A stretch of 64,000 nt of DNA from Acidimicrobiales bacterium (GCA_016716005.1 JADJXE010000001.1:1687001-1751000); one strand, 5' to 3'; counted from the first letter of the stretch, positions 48,604 to 57,898 are shown. Numbers and translations are program-made. The notes: generated from the letters alone by a model not told the origin.

Positions 48604-49435
48604 CCACGGCGTCGCGCACCGCTGCCTCCACTGCCCGCACGGCGAGCAACCGGACGAGGTCGAGGTCGGCCCGCACCTCGGCGGTGGCCGCAGCGACCAG
48701 GGCATCGCCGTCGACCAGCGTGTGGACGGGGAGCAGCGCCCGGGCCAGGCCGTCGTGGCCGCTCTGGGCCACCAGCAGGCACCCGTCCTTGTCGAGGGAG
48801 GCGTTGGTGGCGATCACCCCGATCGTGGTGTTCCCGAACACGTGGTCCTCGGTGCCCGGCAACCAGTGGAGGGTGCCGTCGTCGGGCTCGCCCAGCGCGT
48901 TCACCGCGAGCAGCGCGCTCACCACCAGCGCCCCCCGGGTCACGGTGGCCGCACCGAGCCCGCCGGGGCGGGCGTGCTCGCGCCCCCGCCACTTGCCGAC
49001 GGTCGCCCCGGTCCCCGCGCCCACCTGCCCGAGGCGCGCCGGCCCGGCCGACGCGGCCACGCACGCGGCGTAGCCCTCGGCCGGCCCCGGACGCACCGCC
49101 GGGTCGCCCACGCCCAGGTCGAACAGACCGAGGCCGACGACGATGGGGACCGGGCCACCGATCGTGGGGAAGCCCACGCCGCGCTCCTCGCAGAAGCGCA
49201 TCACCCCGTCGGCCGCAGCCAGGCCGAAGGCCGATCCCCCGGTGAGCACCACGGCGTCGGCCCGGTCGACGAGCCGCTGCGGGTCGAGCAGGGCGAACTC
49301 CCTGGTCGCGGGGGCGCCGCCGCGCACCTCACCCGAGGCGACCGTGCCTGTCGGCAGGAGCACCACCGTGCAGCCGGTCCGGGCCACCTCGTCGGTCCAG
49401 TGGCCGACCCGCACCCCGGGGACGTCGGTGAGCAC
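48599..49435 (-). CDS. P1 (DmpA/NylC) family N-terminal-nucleophile hydrolase
   Basis: A 278-residue member of peptidase family S58/P1, whose members (DmpA, NylC) cleave themselves to expose the nucleophile. LTDVPGVRVGHWTDEVARTG, LLPTGTVASGEVRGGAPATR, VLTGGSAFGLAAADGVMRF, VPIVVGLGLFDLGVGD, and VGAGTGATVGKWRG are typical. FGNTTIGVIATNASLDK carries an Asn-Thr pair matching the NylC self-cleavage site (inferred). The gene follows alr and may be co-transcribed; the substrate is unknown. Confidence 0.88.
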   Translation of the reverse strand: MLTDVPGVRVGHWTDEVARTGCTVVLLPTGTVASGEVRGGAPATREFALLDPQRLVDRADAVVLTGGSAFGLAAADGVMRFCEERGVGFPTIGGPVPIVVGLGLFDLGVGDPAVRPGPAEGYAACVAASAGPARLGQVGAGTGATVGKWRGREHARPGGLGAATVTRGALVVSALLAVNALGEPDDGTLHWLPGTEDHVFGNTTIGVIATNASLDKDGCLLVAQSGHDGLARALLPVHTLVDGDALVAAATAEVRADLDLVRLLAVRAVEAAVRDAVG

Positions 49436-49442
49436 GGCCCGC

Positions 49443-50573
49443 TCAGCGGTAGCGGCGCGGGAGACGGGGGCTGATGCCGCAGACGATCTCGTAGGGGATC
49501 GTCCCCAGGCGGCCCGCCCAGTCCTCGACCCCGATCCGCTCGCCCCCCTGCCGGCCGATGAGGACCACCTCGTCGCCGCGCTCCACGTCCGGCGTGGCGG
49601 GGTCGCCGGCCGGCCCACACGCCACCATCAGCTGGTCCATCGTCACCGCCCCCACGATCGGGCACCGCCTCCCGTGCACCAGGACGGCCCCGCCCACCTC
49701 GAACAGCCGGCGCGGGACGCCGTCGGCGTAGCCGATCGGGACGGTGGCGACCACGGTGTCGACCTCGGCCCGGTGCCGGAGGCCGTAGGACACCCCCTCG
49801 CCGGCGGGCAGGGTCTGCACCCACGAGACGGCCGCCTTCACCGCCATGACCGGCCGTAGGCCGGCGCTGGCCTCGGCCAGGTCGGGTCCGGGGGCCACGC
49901 CGTACAGGGCGATGCCGCAGCGCACCAGGTCGCGGCGGCTCCGCGGGTGGGCCAGCGCACCCGCGCTGTTGGCCACGTGCACCAGCGGCGGGTCGATGCC
50001 GAGGGCCCGCAGCCCGGCCAGGGCCCGCTCGAACCGGGCCAGCTGCTCCTCGGTGAAGGGGTGCTCCGGCTCGTCGGCCACCGCGCAGTGGGTCCACACG
50101 GCCTCGAGTCGCAGCTCGGGGTGCTCCGTCACCGCCAGGGCCAGCTCGGGGAGGCGCTCGGGCGAGGCGCCCACCCGGTGCATGCCGGTGTCGACCTTCA
50201 GATGGACGGGGAGCGGGGACGAGCCCGCCTCGGCCACGGCCTTGGCGGCGGCTTCGATGCCCCGCAGCGAGTACACCGCGGGCCGGAGGCCCTCGGCGAC
50301 CACGACGGCCAGCTCGGCGGCCGACGGCTCGGACAGCACGAGGATCGGCACCTCGATGCCGGCCCGGCGCAGCTCGGCGCCCTCCTGGGCCAGGGCGACG
50401 GCCAGCCAGGTCGCCCCGGCCTCCACCGCCGCGGTGGCCACCGGAACCGCGCCGTGGCCGTAGGCGTCGGCCTTCACCACGGCGCAGACGCGGGCCGGGG
50501 CGACCAGCTCGGCGAGGATCCGCACGTTGTGGCGGAGCGCGCCGAGGTCGACCTCGACCCAGGCCGGGCGCAC
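49443..50573 (-). CDS. alr: Alanine racemase
   Basis: Interconverts L- and D-alanine for peptidoglycan. 376 residues. AWVEVDLGALRHNVRILAEL, the PLP Lys in CAVVKADAYGHGAVPVATAA, LKVDTGMHRVG, VHVANSAGAL, and the second-subunit catalytic Tyr in GVSYGLRHRAE are present. GTG 50573 lies three bases from the CBS gene stop. This wall-precursor gene lies near glmS/glmM, acpS and nnr, as in many actinobacteria. Confidence 0.96.
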   Translation of the reverse strand: MRPAWVEVDLGALRHNVRILAELVAPARVCAVVKADAYGHGAVPVATAAVEAGATWLAVALAQEGAELRRAGIEVPILVLSEPSAAELAVVVAEGLRPAVYSLRGIEAAAKAVAEAGSSPLPVHLKVDTGMHRVGASPERLPELALAVTEHPELRLEAVWTHCAVADEPEHPFTEEQLARFERALAGLRALGIDPPLVHVANSAGALAHPRSRRDLVRCGIALYGVAPGPDLAEASAGLRPVMAVKAAVSWVQTLPAGEGVSYGLRHRAEVDTVVATVPIGYADGVPRRLFEVGGAVLVHGRRCPIVGAVTMDQLMVACGPAGDPATPDVERGDEVVLIGRQGGERIGVEDWAGRLGTIPYEIVCGISPRLPRRYR

Positions 50574-50575
50574 CG

Positions 50576-51064
50576 CTACGCCGACCCCTCCCGGCGGTAC
50601 GACGCGAGGAGGTGCCGGAGCAGGTCGCGCCGGGTGACGAGGCCGAGCAGCGCACCGTCGGCATCGACGACCGGCAGCCGCGAGATGTCGTGCTCGTGCA
50701 TCACGGTGGCGGCCTGCTCGACCGTGTCGTCGGGGTGGCAGGCGATGACGTCGGGCTCCATCAGCGCGGCGACCGTGGTGCCGAAGGCCTTCTGCACCTG
50801 CTCGTCGAACTCCTCGCGGCGGTGGCGCGACTGCAGGAGCGCCCCGAAGATCCCCAGCGCCGTCGGGGTGGGGACCTCGGCCTCCTGGACGATGAGATCG
50901 CCGTCGGTGAGCATCCCCACCACCTTGCCGTCGGCGTCGATCACCGGGCCGCCGCTGGCATCGAGGTCGAGCAGGCGCCGGAGGGCCACCTCGACCGTGT
51001 CGTCGGGGCGGAACGTCACGGCGGCGGCGCTCATGACGTCGCGGATGCAGGCGGTGTCGGGCAT
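50576..51064 (-). CDS. CBS-domain pair protein
   Basis: A 162-residue stand-alone CBS pair (Bateman module), likely binding an adenine nucleotide. First CBS: IRDVMSAAAVTFRPDDTVEV, GGPVIDADGKVVGMLTDGDL. A longer loop follows (LLQSRHRREEFDEQVQKAFG) and then the second CBS: AALMEPDVIACHPDDTVEQA, ISRLPVVDADGALLGLVTRR. ATG 51064 overlaps the nnr stop as ATGA. It has no attached output domain; it may regulate a partner enzyme. Confidence 0.88.
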   Translation of the reverse strand: MPDTACIRDVMSAAAVTFRPDDTVEVALRRLLDLDASGGPVIDADGKVVGMLTDGDLIVQEAEVPTPTALGIFGALLQSRHRREEFDEQVQKAFGTTVAALMEPDVIACHPDDTVEQAATVMHEHDISRLPVVDADGALLGLVTRRDLLRHLLASYRREGSA

Positions 51065-52434
51065 CAGGGCCACACTCCGGGATCGCTCAGCACGGTGGGC
51101 AGGCGGGTGACCAGGTCGCTGGCCACCAGGCCCACCCGTGAGCCTAGGGTGCCGGCCACGCCGTGCACGTACGCCCCGGCCGCCGCCGCCTCGAAGGCGG
51201 GCACCCCCTGGGCGAGCAGGGCGCCGACGAGCCCCGAGAGCACGTCACCGGTGCCGGCCGTGGCCAGGCGGGCGTCGCCGCTGGCGCTCACCAGCACCGC
51301 CCCGCCGGGCTCGGCCACCACGCTGCACGCCCCCTTCAGCAGGACGACCGCGCCCAGCCGGGCCGCCAGCTCGCGGGCCGCCCCGATGCGGTCGGCGGCG
51401 GGTGGCCCACCCGCCAGCCGGGCGAACTCGCCGTCGTGGGGCGTGAGCACGGTGGCGGCACCCCGGCCGCGGAGCACGCCGGCCGAGCCGCCCGGCGCCC
51501 CGGCCAGGGCCACCAGTCCGTCGCCGTCGACCAGCACGGGGACGGGCGCAGCCGCCACCGCCCGGCACACGGCGCTGGCCGTCGCGGGCGCCCGCCCCAG
51601 ACCGGGCCCCACCACCAGGGCGTGGCACCTCGGCAGCTCCTCCAGCACCGCGGCATCCCATCCCACGGCCGGGAGCGGCCGGCCGACGGCCTCCGTGGGT
51701 GCCAGCGGGTCGTGGTCCACACCGGGCGACCCCAGGCGCACCATGCCGGCCCCGCCGCGCTGCGCCGACGAGGCCGCCAGATGGGCGGCGCCGGTCATGC
51801 CCGGCGAACCGGCGACCACGTAGAGGGCGGCCCGCCACTTGTGCGCCTGGGCCGGCCGCGCCGGGAGCCACCCGGCCACGTCGACGCCCTGCACCAGGTG
51901 GGCCCGGGCGCTCGACACGTCGAGGCCGATGTCGGCCACCGACACGCGGCCCGCCGAGCCCGACCCGGGCGGGAGGAGCAGACCCGGCTTCAGGGCCGCG
52001 AAGGTGACGGTTCGGGTGGCGGCCAGCACCCGCTCGGCCACCTCGCCGGTGAGCCCGTCGACCCCCGAGGGTATGTCGACGGCGAGCACCGGCACGCCGC
52101 CCGGATCGGGGGCCCGCCACGTGCCACGGAACCCGGTGCCGTACGCCGCGTCGATCACGAGGTCGGCCGGCGGCAGCACCGAGGGAGCGTCGGCGGCGTC
52201 GACGACCGTGATCCGCACGCCCCGGCGCCGGAGCCAGGCCGCGGCGGCGCGCCCGTCGTTGCCGTTGTTGCCCTTGCCGGCCACGACCACCACGTGGCGG
52301 CCGTAGGTGCCGCCCATGAGGCGGGTCGCGGCGCGGGCGACCGCGTCCCCGGCTCGGCCGATGAGCACCTCGACCGGCTCGGGGGCGGCGGCGTCGATGG
52401 CGCCCATCTCGGCGGGCGAGACCACCGGGATCAT
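51064..52434 (-). CDS. nnr: Bifunctional NAD(P)HX epimerase/dehydratase
   Basis: Repairs hydrated NAD(P)H. 456 residues. N-terminal NnrE (YjeF_N) domain: HVVVVAGKGNNGNDGRAAAA, DLVIDAAYGTGFRGTW, VLAVDIPSGVDGLTGEVAER. C-terminal NnrD (ribokinase-like): AQAHKWRAALYVVAGSPGMT, ATVLTPHDGEFARLAG, VVLLKGACSVVAEPGG and LATAGTGDVLSGLVGALLAQ with the catalytic Asp. ATG 52434. It is divergent from the methyltransferase gene, 38 bases away. Confidence 0.95.
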   Translation of the reverse strand: MIPVVSPAEMGAIDAAAPEPVEVLIGRAGDAVARAATRLMGGTYGRHVVVVAGKGNNGNDGRAAAAWLRRRGVRITVVDAADAPSVLPPADLVIDAAYGTGFRGTWRAPDPGGVPVLAVDIPSGVDGLTGEVAERVLAATRTVTFAALKPGLLLPPGSGSAGRVSVADIGLDVSSARAHLVQGVDVAGWLPARPAQAHKWRAALYVVAGSPGMTGAAHLAASSAQRGGAGMVRLGSPGVDHDPLAPTEAVGRPLPAVGWDAAVLEELPRCHALVVGPGLGRAPATASAVCRAVAAAPVPVLVDGDGLVALAGAPGGSAGVLRGRGAATVLTPHDGEFARLAGGPPAADRIGAARELAARLGAVVLLKGACSVVAEPGGAVLVSASGDARLATAGTGDVLSGLVGALLAQGVPAFEAAAAGAYVHGVAGTLGSRVGLVASDLVTRLPTVLSDPGVWP

Positions 52435-52472
52435 CGAGCCCCGATGATGCCAGCCCGGTACGGTCCCGGCCG

Positions 52473-53249
52473 ATGACCCCTCCCGGATCAGCGGCTGGTC
52501 GCCCGGCGTCGGTCCCGTTCGACCGCGTGGCCCACTGCTACGACGAGACGCGCGGCGGCCTCGAGCGGGGCGGCCGCCTGGCCACCGCCATCGCCGCCCG
52601 GATCCCCGCCCGGGCGGCGGTGCTCGAGGTGGGCGTGGGCACCGGCGCGGTCGCCCGACCGCTCACCGACGCCGGCTTCGCCGTCTGCGGCGTCGACATC
52701 TCGTCACCGATGCTGGCCCGCGCGAAGGAGCGCCTCGGGGCCCGGGTGGCCCGTGCCGACGGGTCGGCGCTGCCGGTGCGGGCCGGTCGCGTCGACGCCG
52801 TCGTCGTGGTGTGGGTGCTGCACCTCGTCGCCGACGTGGCCGCCGTGCTGGCCGAGTGCGCCCGGGTGCTGCGTCCGGGCGGGCGGGTGGTCGTCGTGCC
52901 GGGCCGGGGGTGGTACCAGCGCGACGACATCGCCGAGGCCCTCGAGGCGCTGGCCGCGCACAGCCACCCCCCGGCCGACGCCCCCGAGCGCCTCGCCGAG
53001 CTGGCCCCGGGCGCGGGCCTGCGGCTGCACGAGGTGGGCGACTGCGGGCTGCATCGGTTCGAGCAGTCGCCCGCCGACGTGGCGCGAGGTCTCGAACGGC
53101 GGGACTTCTCGTGGACCTGGGAGCTCGATGCCGACACCTGGGAGAGGGTGGCCGTGCCGACGATCGCCGCGCTGCGGAGCCTTCCCCACCCGGATCGGCC
53201 CCGGCCGCGAGCCGACCGCCACGCCCTCGTCGTGCTGATGCGCCGGTGA
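52473..53249 (+). CDS. Class I SAM-dependent methyltransferase
   Basis: A 258-residue Rossmann-fold methyltransferase. Motif I is VLEVGVGTGAVARPL, motif II region AVCGVDISSPMLARAKERLG, motif III RVDAVVVVWVLHLVADVAAV and post-III VLRPGGRVVVVPGRG. The N-terminal FDRVAHCYDETRGG helix is common in UbiE-like and small-molecule methyltransferases. Substrate unknown. It is the only + gene between nnr and acpS and converges on acpS with ten bases between stops. Confidence 0.88.
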   Translation: MTPPGSAAGRPASVPFDRVAHCYDETRGGLERGGRLATAIAARIPARAAVLEVGVGTGAVARPLTDAGFAVCGVDISSPMLARAKERLGARVARADGSALPVRAGRVDAVVVVWVLHLVADVAAVLAECARVLRPGGRVVVVPGRGWYQRDDIAEALEALAAHSHPPADAPERLAELAPGAGLRLHEVGDCGLHRFEQSPADVARGLERRDFSWTWELDADTWERVAVPTIAALRSLPHPDRPRPRADRHALVVLMRR

Positions 53250-53259
53250 TCGCGCCGGT

Positions 53260-53625
53260 CTACTCGGCCACGGCCACGGCGTGGGCCGAGCGCTCGGTGT
53301 GGGTGATCGTGAGGTGCCACCTGGTCACGCCCAGGGCCTCGGATCGCGCCGCGGCCCGGCCGGTCAGGCGCACCGTCGGCTGCCCCGACGGGGCCCGCAC
53401 CACCTCGATCTCCCGGAACGCGACCCGCCACAGCCCGACCCCCATGGCCTTCATCACCGCCTCCTTGGCCGCGAAGCGGGCGGCGAGGCGCTCGGTCGGG
53501 TCGCGCCGGCGGTGGGCGTAGGCGGCCTCGTCGTCGGTGTACACCCGGCCGACCAGGCCGGGCGTGCGCTCGAGGGCCCGGCGGAACCGGTCGAGCTCGA
53601 CGGCGTCGATCCCGATCCCGATCAC
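53260..53625 (-). CDS. acpS: Holo-[acyl-carrier-protein] synthase
   Basis: Attaches 4'-phosphopantetheine from CoA to ACP. 121 residues, normal for AcpS. GIGIDAVELDRFRRALER carries the Mg-binding Asp, RLAARFAAKEAVMKAMG the Glu and Lys, and HLTITHTERSAHAVAVAE the C-terminal strand. GTG 53625, 16 bases downstream of glmS. Confidence 0.95.
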   Translation of the reverse strand: MIGIGIDAVELDRFRRALERTPGLVGRVYTDDEAAYAHRRRDPTERLAARFAAKEAVMKAMGVGLWRVAFREIEVVRAPSGQPTVRLTGRAAARSEALGVTRWHLTITHTERSAHAVAVAE

Positions 53626-53641
53626 GGGTGGAGGGCCAGGG

Positions 53642-55477
53642 TCACTCGACGGTGACCGTCTTGGCCAGGTTGCGGGGCTGGTCGACGTCGCGGCCCAGGG
53701 CCTTGGCCAGGCCGTAGGCGAACAGCTGGAGCGGGACCACGTCGACGGCGGGGGCGAACAGCTCGTGGGTGCCCGGCACCCACAGCACCTCGTCGGCCTG
53801 GGCGGCCGTCGCCTCGTCGCCCTCGGTGACGACGGCCACGACGGTGGCGCCGCGCGCCTTCACCTCCTGCAGGTTCGACACGATCTTGTCGAGCAGCCGG
53901 CTCCGGGTGGCCACGGCCAGCACCACGGTGCCCGGCTCCACCAGGGCGATGGGGCCGTGCTTCAGCTCGCCGGCCGGGTAGCCCTCGGCCCGCACGTAGC
54001 TGATCTCCTTCAGCTTGAGCGCCCCCTCCATCGCCACCGGTACCCCGGGCCCTCGGCCCAGGAAGAAGAAGTCGCGCACCCCGGCGTAGGAGGCGCCCGC
54101 CCGGACGAGCTCGTCGGCCCGGGCGAGCACGGCCTCGACCTTGGCCGGCAGCTGGTGCAGGTGATCGACCAGGTCGGCGATCTCGGCCGGGTAGAGGGTG
54201 CCGCGCAGCTGGGCCAGGTAGAGGGCCAGCACCTGCATGGCCACGATCTGGGCCACGTGGGTCTTGGTGGCGGCCACGCCGATCTCGGGCCCGGCCCGCG
54301 TGTAGAGCACGGCCTCGGCCTCGCGGGCCATCGAGGAGTCGACCACGTTGGCGACGGCCAGCACCCGGGCCTCGTTGCGGCGAGCGAACCGAGTCGCCTC
54401 CATGGTGTCGAGGGTCTCGCCGCTCTGGCTCACCCCGACGACCAGGGTCTGACGGTCGAGCACGGGGTCGCGGTAGCGGAACTCGCTGGCGATCTCAACC
54501 TGGCACGGCAGCCGGGTCCAGTGCTCGATGGCGTACTTCGCCACCAGGCCGGCGTGGTAGCTGGTGCCGCACCCGACGATGAACACGCTGTCGACGAGCC
54601 GCAGCTCCTCGTCGCTCAGGCGGACCTCATCGAGGTGCAGCCGTCCTCCGGGCTGGAGGCGCTCCCGCAGCGTCTCGGCGATCGCCTGCGGCTGCTCGTG
54701 GATCTCCTTCAGCATGAAGTCCTCGAACCCGCCCTTCTCGGCGGCCTCGAGGTCCCAGCTCACGGTGCGGGGCCGCGGCTCGACCTCGTCCCCGCCGGGG
54801 GTCGTCACCCGGATCCGGCCGGGGCGGAGCTCGACGAGGTCGTCGTCGTCGATGACGAACACCTCCCGGGTGTGATCGAGGATCGCCGGGATGTCGGAGG
54901 CCAGGTAGCCGGCGTCGGCCGTGAGGCCGGCGACGAGGGGCGACGAGCGCCGGGCCGCCACGATCAGCTCCGGGTCGTCGGCGTCGATCACCGCGATCGC
55001 GAACGAGCCGCTCACCCGCCGGAGCACCCGGCGCACGGCCTCGGCCAGGCCGACACCGTCGTCGGCCTTCACCCGCGCGATCAGGTGGGCCAGCACCTCG
55101 GTGTCGGTCTCCGACGCGAACTCGACGCCGGCCGCCTCGAGCTCGGCCCGCAGCTCGCGGAAGTTCTCGATGATCCCGTTGTGCACGAGGGCCAGCCGGC
55201 CCGACGCGTCGACGTGCGGGTGCGAGTTGGCCTCGTTGGGCCGGCCGTGGGTGGCCCAACGGGTGTGGCCGATCCCGGCGTGGGCGCCGACGGGCGCGTC
55301 GCCCACCGCGCCGGCCAGCTCGGCGAGCTTCCCGGCCCGCCGCCGGCGCCAGATCGCCCCGTCGGCCTGGAGGGCGACGCCGGCCGAGTCGTACCCCCGG
55401 TACTCCAGGCGCCCGAGCCCCTCGAGGAGGACCGGCAGCGCCGGATCCGCACCGGTCACACCCACGATGCCGCACAT
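53642..55477 (-). CDS. glmS: Glutamine-fructose-6-phosphate aminotransferase (isomerizing)
   Basis: First step of UDP-GlcNAc synthesis. 611 residues. Cys1 follows ATG 55477 (MCGIVGVTGADPALPVLLEG, with the Cys exposed after Met removal), then LEYRGYDSAGVAL, IGHTRWATHGRPNEANSHPH and NGIIENFREL of the class II glutaminase domain. Two SIS domains bind the sugar phosphate: VFIVGCGTSYHAGLVAKYAI, VGVSQSGETLDTMEATRFA, FFLGRGPGVPVAMEGALKLK; the C-terminal Lys lies in QPRNLAKTVTVE. Normal length. Confidence 0.97.
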   Translation of the reverse strand: MCGIVGVTGADPALPVLLEGLGRLEYRGYDSAGVALQADGAIWRRRRAGKLAELAGAVGDAPVGAHAGIGHTRWATHGRPNEANSHPHVDASGRLALVHNGIIENFRELRAELEAAGVEFASETDTEVLAHLIARVKADDGVGLAEAVRRVLRRVSGSFAIAVIDADDPELIVAARRSSPLVAGLTADAGYLASDIPAILDHTREVFVIDDDDLVELRPGRIRVTTPGGDEVEPRPRTVSWDLEAAEKGGFEDFMLKEIHEQPQAIAETLRERLQPGGRLHLDEVRLSDEELRLVDSVFIVGCGTSYHAGLVAKYAIEHWTRLPCQVEIASEFRYRDPVLDRQTLVVGVSQSGETLDTMEATRFARRNEARVLAVANVVDSSMAREAEAVLYTRAGPEIGVAATKTHVAQIVAMQVLALYLAQLRGTLYPAEIADLVDHLHQLPAKVEAVLARADELVRAGASYAGVRDFFFLGRGPGVPVAMEGALKLKEISYVRAEGYPAGELKHGPIALVEPGTVVLAVATRSRLLDKIVSNLQEVKARGATVVAVVTEGDEATAAQADEVLWVPGTHELFAPAVDVVPLQLFAYGLAKALGRDVDQPRNLAKTVTVE

Positions 55478-55521
55478 GGCAGCGAAGGGTAACGGGGTCG
55501 GCCCGGTCGGGGCTCTCGGCG

Positions 55522-55539
55522 GGGCCGGGCGCCCGGCCC
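55522..55539. terminator. Palindrome between glmM and glmS, possible terminator
   Basis: GGGCCGGGC/GCCCGGCCC is a perfect 18-base palindrome in the glmM-glmS spacer, followed by more GC-rich inverted sequence up to 55558. With no loop bases it must open a few pairs to fold, so it could be a terminator or attenuating hairpin. No T-run. Confidence 0.4.
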
Positions 55540-55559
55540 GGCCGGCCCGCCGGCCGGGG

Positions 55560-56903
55560 TCAGGCGCAGACGGCCTCGACGGCGGCCACGAGCCGTCCGG
55601 CCACGTCGTCGGCCTGCTCGGCGGTCGGCGCCTCCACCATCACGCGCACGAGTGGCTCGGTGCCGCTGGCGCGCACGAGCACCCGGCCACGCTCGCCCAG
55701 CTCGGCCTCGGCCGCGCCGATCTCGTCGGCGATGGCCTCGGCCACGTCGGGGCGCCGATGCGCGACCCGCACGTTGCACAGCACCTGGGGCAGCTGCACC
55801 ATGGCCGCGTCGGCCAGCTCGGCCAGCGGGCGGCCGGAGCGCGCGAGCAGGTCGAGCACCTGCAGGCCGGTGAGCACGCCGTCGCCGGTGGTGGCCAGGT
55901 CTCGGAAGATCACGTGGCCGGACTGCTCGCCGCCGAGCGACCAGCCTCCCTGGTCGAGCGCTTCCAGCACGTAGCGGTCGCCGACCGGCGTCTCGACCAC
56001 ACGGATGCCGCGCTCGGCCATGGCCAGCCGGAAGCCGAGGTTCGTCATCACGGTCACCACCACGGTGTCGTCGGTGAGCACGCCCCGCTCCGCCCGGTCG
56101 ATCGCGCACATGGCGATGAGGTGGTCGCCGTCGACCAGCCGGCCGGCGTGATCCACCGCGAGCACCCGGTCGGCGTCCCCGTCGAAGGCCAGACCGAGGT
56201 GCGCCCCGAGACGGACCACCGCCGCCTGCAGGTCGCCCGGGTGCGTCGACCCGCACCCGTCGTTGATGTTGCAGCCGTCCGGCTCGTCGTGGATCACGTC
56301 GACGCGCGCGCCCAGGCGGCGCAGCACCTCCGGTGCCAGTGCGCTGGCGGCCCCGTTGGCGCCGTCGAGCACCACGTGGACACCCTCCAGCGAGTGGCCG
56401 CCGATCGAGTCGGCGAGGGCAGCCGCATAGCCCTCGGTGGGATCGCTCACGTCGGTGACCGCCCCCACCCCGTCACCGACCCGCGCCCGCTCGCCGCCCG
56501 CTGCATCGGCCAGGACCCGGTCGAGCTCGGCCTCCAGCCGGGCCTCCTCGTCGTCGGAGAGCTTGCGCCCGCCGGGCGAGAAGAACTTGATGCCGTTGTC
56601 GGGGAACGGGTTGTGCGACGCCGAGATCATGGCGGCCGGCACGTTGCCGGCCGCCGAGTGCCAGGCCACGCCCGGCGTCGGGAGCACACCGAGCCGCCCC
56701 ACGGCCACGCCCTCGGACGCCAGGCCGGCGGCCAGCGCCGCCTCGAGCAGGGGCCCCGAGCGGCGGGTGTCGCGACCGATCAGGACCAGACCGCCGGGTA
56801 CGAGCACGCGGGCCGCCGCCCGCCCCAGCGCGAGCACCAGCTCGGGCGTGAGCTCGCTGTTGGCGACCCCGCGGACGCCATCGGTGCCGAACCGGAGGGT
56901 CAT
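55560..56903 (-). CDS. glmM: Phosphoglucosamine mutase
   Basis: Interconverts GlcN-6-P and GlcN-1-P. 447 residues. LRFGTDGVRGVANSELTPEL, the phospho-Ser in AAMISASHNPFPDNGIKFFS, the Mg loop LAFDGDADRVLAVDH and the phosphate-binding loop LVRASGTEPLVRVMVEAP are all present. ATG 56903. Next gene downstream is glmS, so two consecutive enzymes of UDP-GlcNAc synthesis are linked, and rpsI is upstream. Confidence 0.97.
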   Translation of the reverse strand: MTLRFGTDGVRGVANSELTPELVLALGRAAARVLVPGGLVLIGRDTRRSGPLLEAALAAGLASEGVAVGRLGVLPTPGVAWHSAAGNVPAAMISASHNPFPDNGIKFFSPGGRKLSDDEEARLEAELDRVLADAAGGERARVGDGVGAVTDVSDPTEGYAAALADSIGGHSLEGVHVVLDGANGAASALAPEVLRRLGARVDVIHDEPDGCNINDGCGSTHPGDLQAAVVRLGAHLGLAFDGDADRVLAVDHAGRLVDGDHLIAMCAIDRAERGVLTDDTVVVTVMTNLGFRLAMAERGIRVVETPVGDRYVLEALDQGGWSLGGEQSGHVIFRDLATTGDGVLTGLQVLDLLARSGRPLAELADAAMVQLPQVLCNVRVAHRRPDVAEAIADEIGAAEAELGERGRVLVRASGTEPLVRVMVEAPTAEQADDVAGRLVAAVEAVCA

Positions 56904-56973
56904 CGTGTGCCTGCGCCCATCGGTGGGAGGAGCGCGCGCCGCCTCAGCACCCGCCCCAGCACCCGCACCCGCG

Positions 56974-57366
56974 TCAGCGCTTCGAGTACTGGGGGGCCTT
57001 CCGGGCCTTCTTCAGCCCGTACTTCTTCGACTCCTTCACGCGGGCGTCGCGCGTCAGGAAGCCACCTCGCTTGAGAAGGGGCCGCATCTCCGCGTCGAGC
57101 TCGATGAGGGCGCGGGCGATGCCGAGACGCAGGGCACCGGCCTGCCCCGAAACCCCGCCGCCGTCGATCGTGGCGTCGACGTCGTACACCTCGGCGGTGG
57201 ACGTGACGCGCAGCGGCTCGGTGGCGATCACCCGATGGGTCTCCGACGGGAAGTACGTCTCGATCGACCGCCGGTTGACCGTGATCTGGCCCGAGCCGGG
57301 GCGGAGCCGCACGCGGGCGACGGCCTCCTTGCGACGGCCGGTGGACTGCACGAGGGGCTTGGACAA
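56974..57366 (-). CDS. rpsI: 30S ribosomal protein S9
   Basis: 130 residues ending in the conserved tRNA-contacting tail RKAPQYSKR. VQSTGRRKEAVARVRLRPGS, SIETYFPSETHRVIA and GGVSGQAGALRLGIARALIE are family segments. The start appears to be TTG 57366 (LSKPLVQSTG): no ATG or GTG lies upstream in frame before the rplM stop, and GGAG is about ten bases before it. Co-transcribed with rplM, 17 bases apart. Confidence 0.95.
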   Translation of the reverse strand: MSKPLVQSTGRRKEAVARVRLRPGSGQITVNRRSIETYFPSETHRVIATEPLRVTSTAEVYDVDATIDGGGVSGQAGALRLGIARALIELDAEMRPLLKRGGFLTRDARVKESKKYGLKKARKAPQYSKR

Positions 57367-57383
57367 GGCGATTCGGCTCCTGG

Positions 57384-57830
57384 TCAGCGGGCCCGGGCGT
57401 GGGCCAGCTCGAGGGGCTGGGGCCGCTGGGACTCGTGGGGGTGGGTCGGGCCGGCGTACACCTTCAGCTTCTTCAGCATCTTGCGCCCCAGCGGGCCCTT
57501 CGGGAGCATGCCCCGCACCGTGCGGCGAACGGCGTCCTCGGGCCGGCGGGCCAGCAGCTCGGCGTAGCTCTCGCTGCGCAGGCCGCCGGGGTACTGGCTG
57601 TGGCGGTACACCTGCTTGGTCTCGGCCTTGCCCGAGGTGAGCACCACCTTGGAGGCGTTGACGATGATCACGTGGTCGCCGGTGTCGAGGTGGGGCGCGA
57701 ACACCGGCTTGTGCTTGCCCCGCAGGACGCGGGCGACCTCGGTGGACAACCGGCCGAGGACGAGACCCTCGGCGTCGACCACGTACCAAGCTCGCTGGAT
57801 GTCACTGGCTCGGGGTGAGAACGTACGCAC
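57384..57830 (-). CDS. rplM: 50S ribosomal protein L13
   Basis: 148 residues. RTFSPRASDIQRAWYVVDAE, GLVLGRLSTEVARVLRGKHK, GDHVIIVNASKVVLTSGKAE and RRTVRGMLPKGPLGRKMLKK identify L13. The GTG 57830 start matches the family N-terminus. First gene of the rplM-rpsI pair, with a good promoter about 70-100 bases upstream. Confidence 0.97.
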   Translation of the reverse strand: MRTFSPRASDIQRAWYVVDAEGLVLGRLSTEVARVLRGKHKPVFAPHLDTGDHVIIVNASKVVLTSGKAETKQVYRHSQYPGGLRSESYAELLARRPEDAVRRTVRGMLPKGPLGRKMLKKLKVYAGPTHPHESQRPQPLELAHARAR

Positions 57831-57898
57831 GCGACGGACCTTTTCGGTGTTGGGCCCAGACCGAGAGCGCGCCGGTCGGCGCGCGAAGGGCACCTGGC

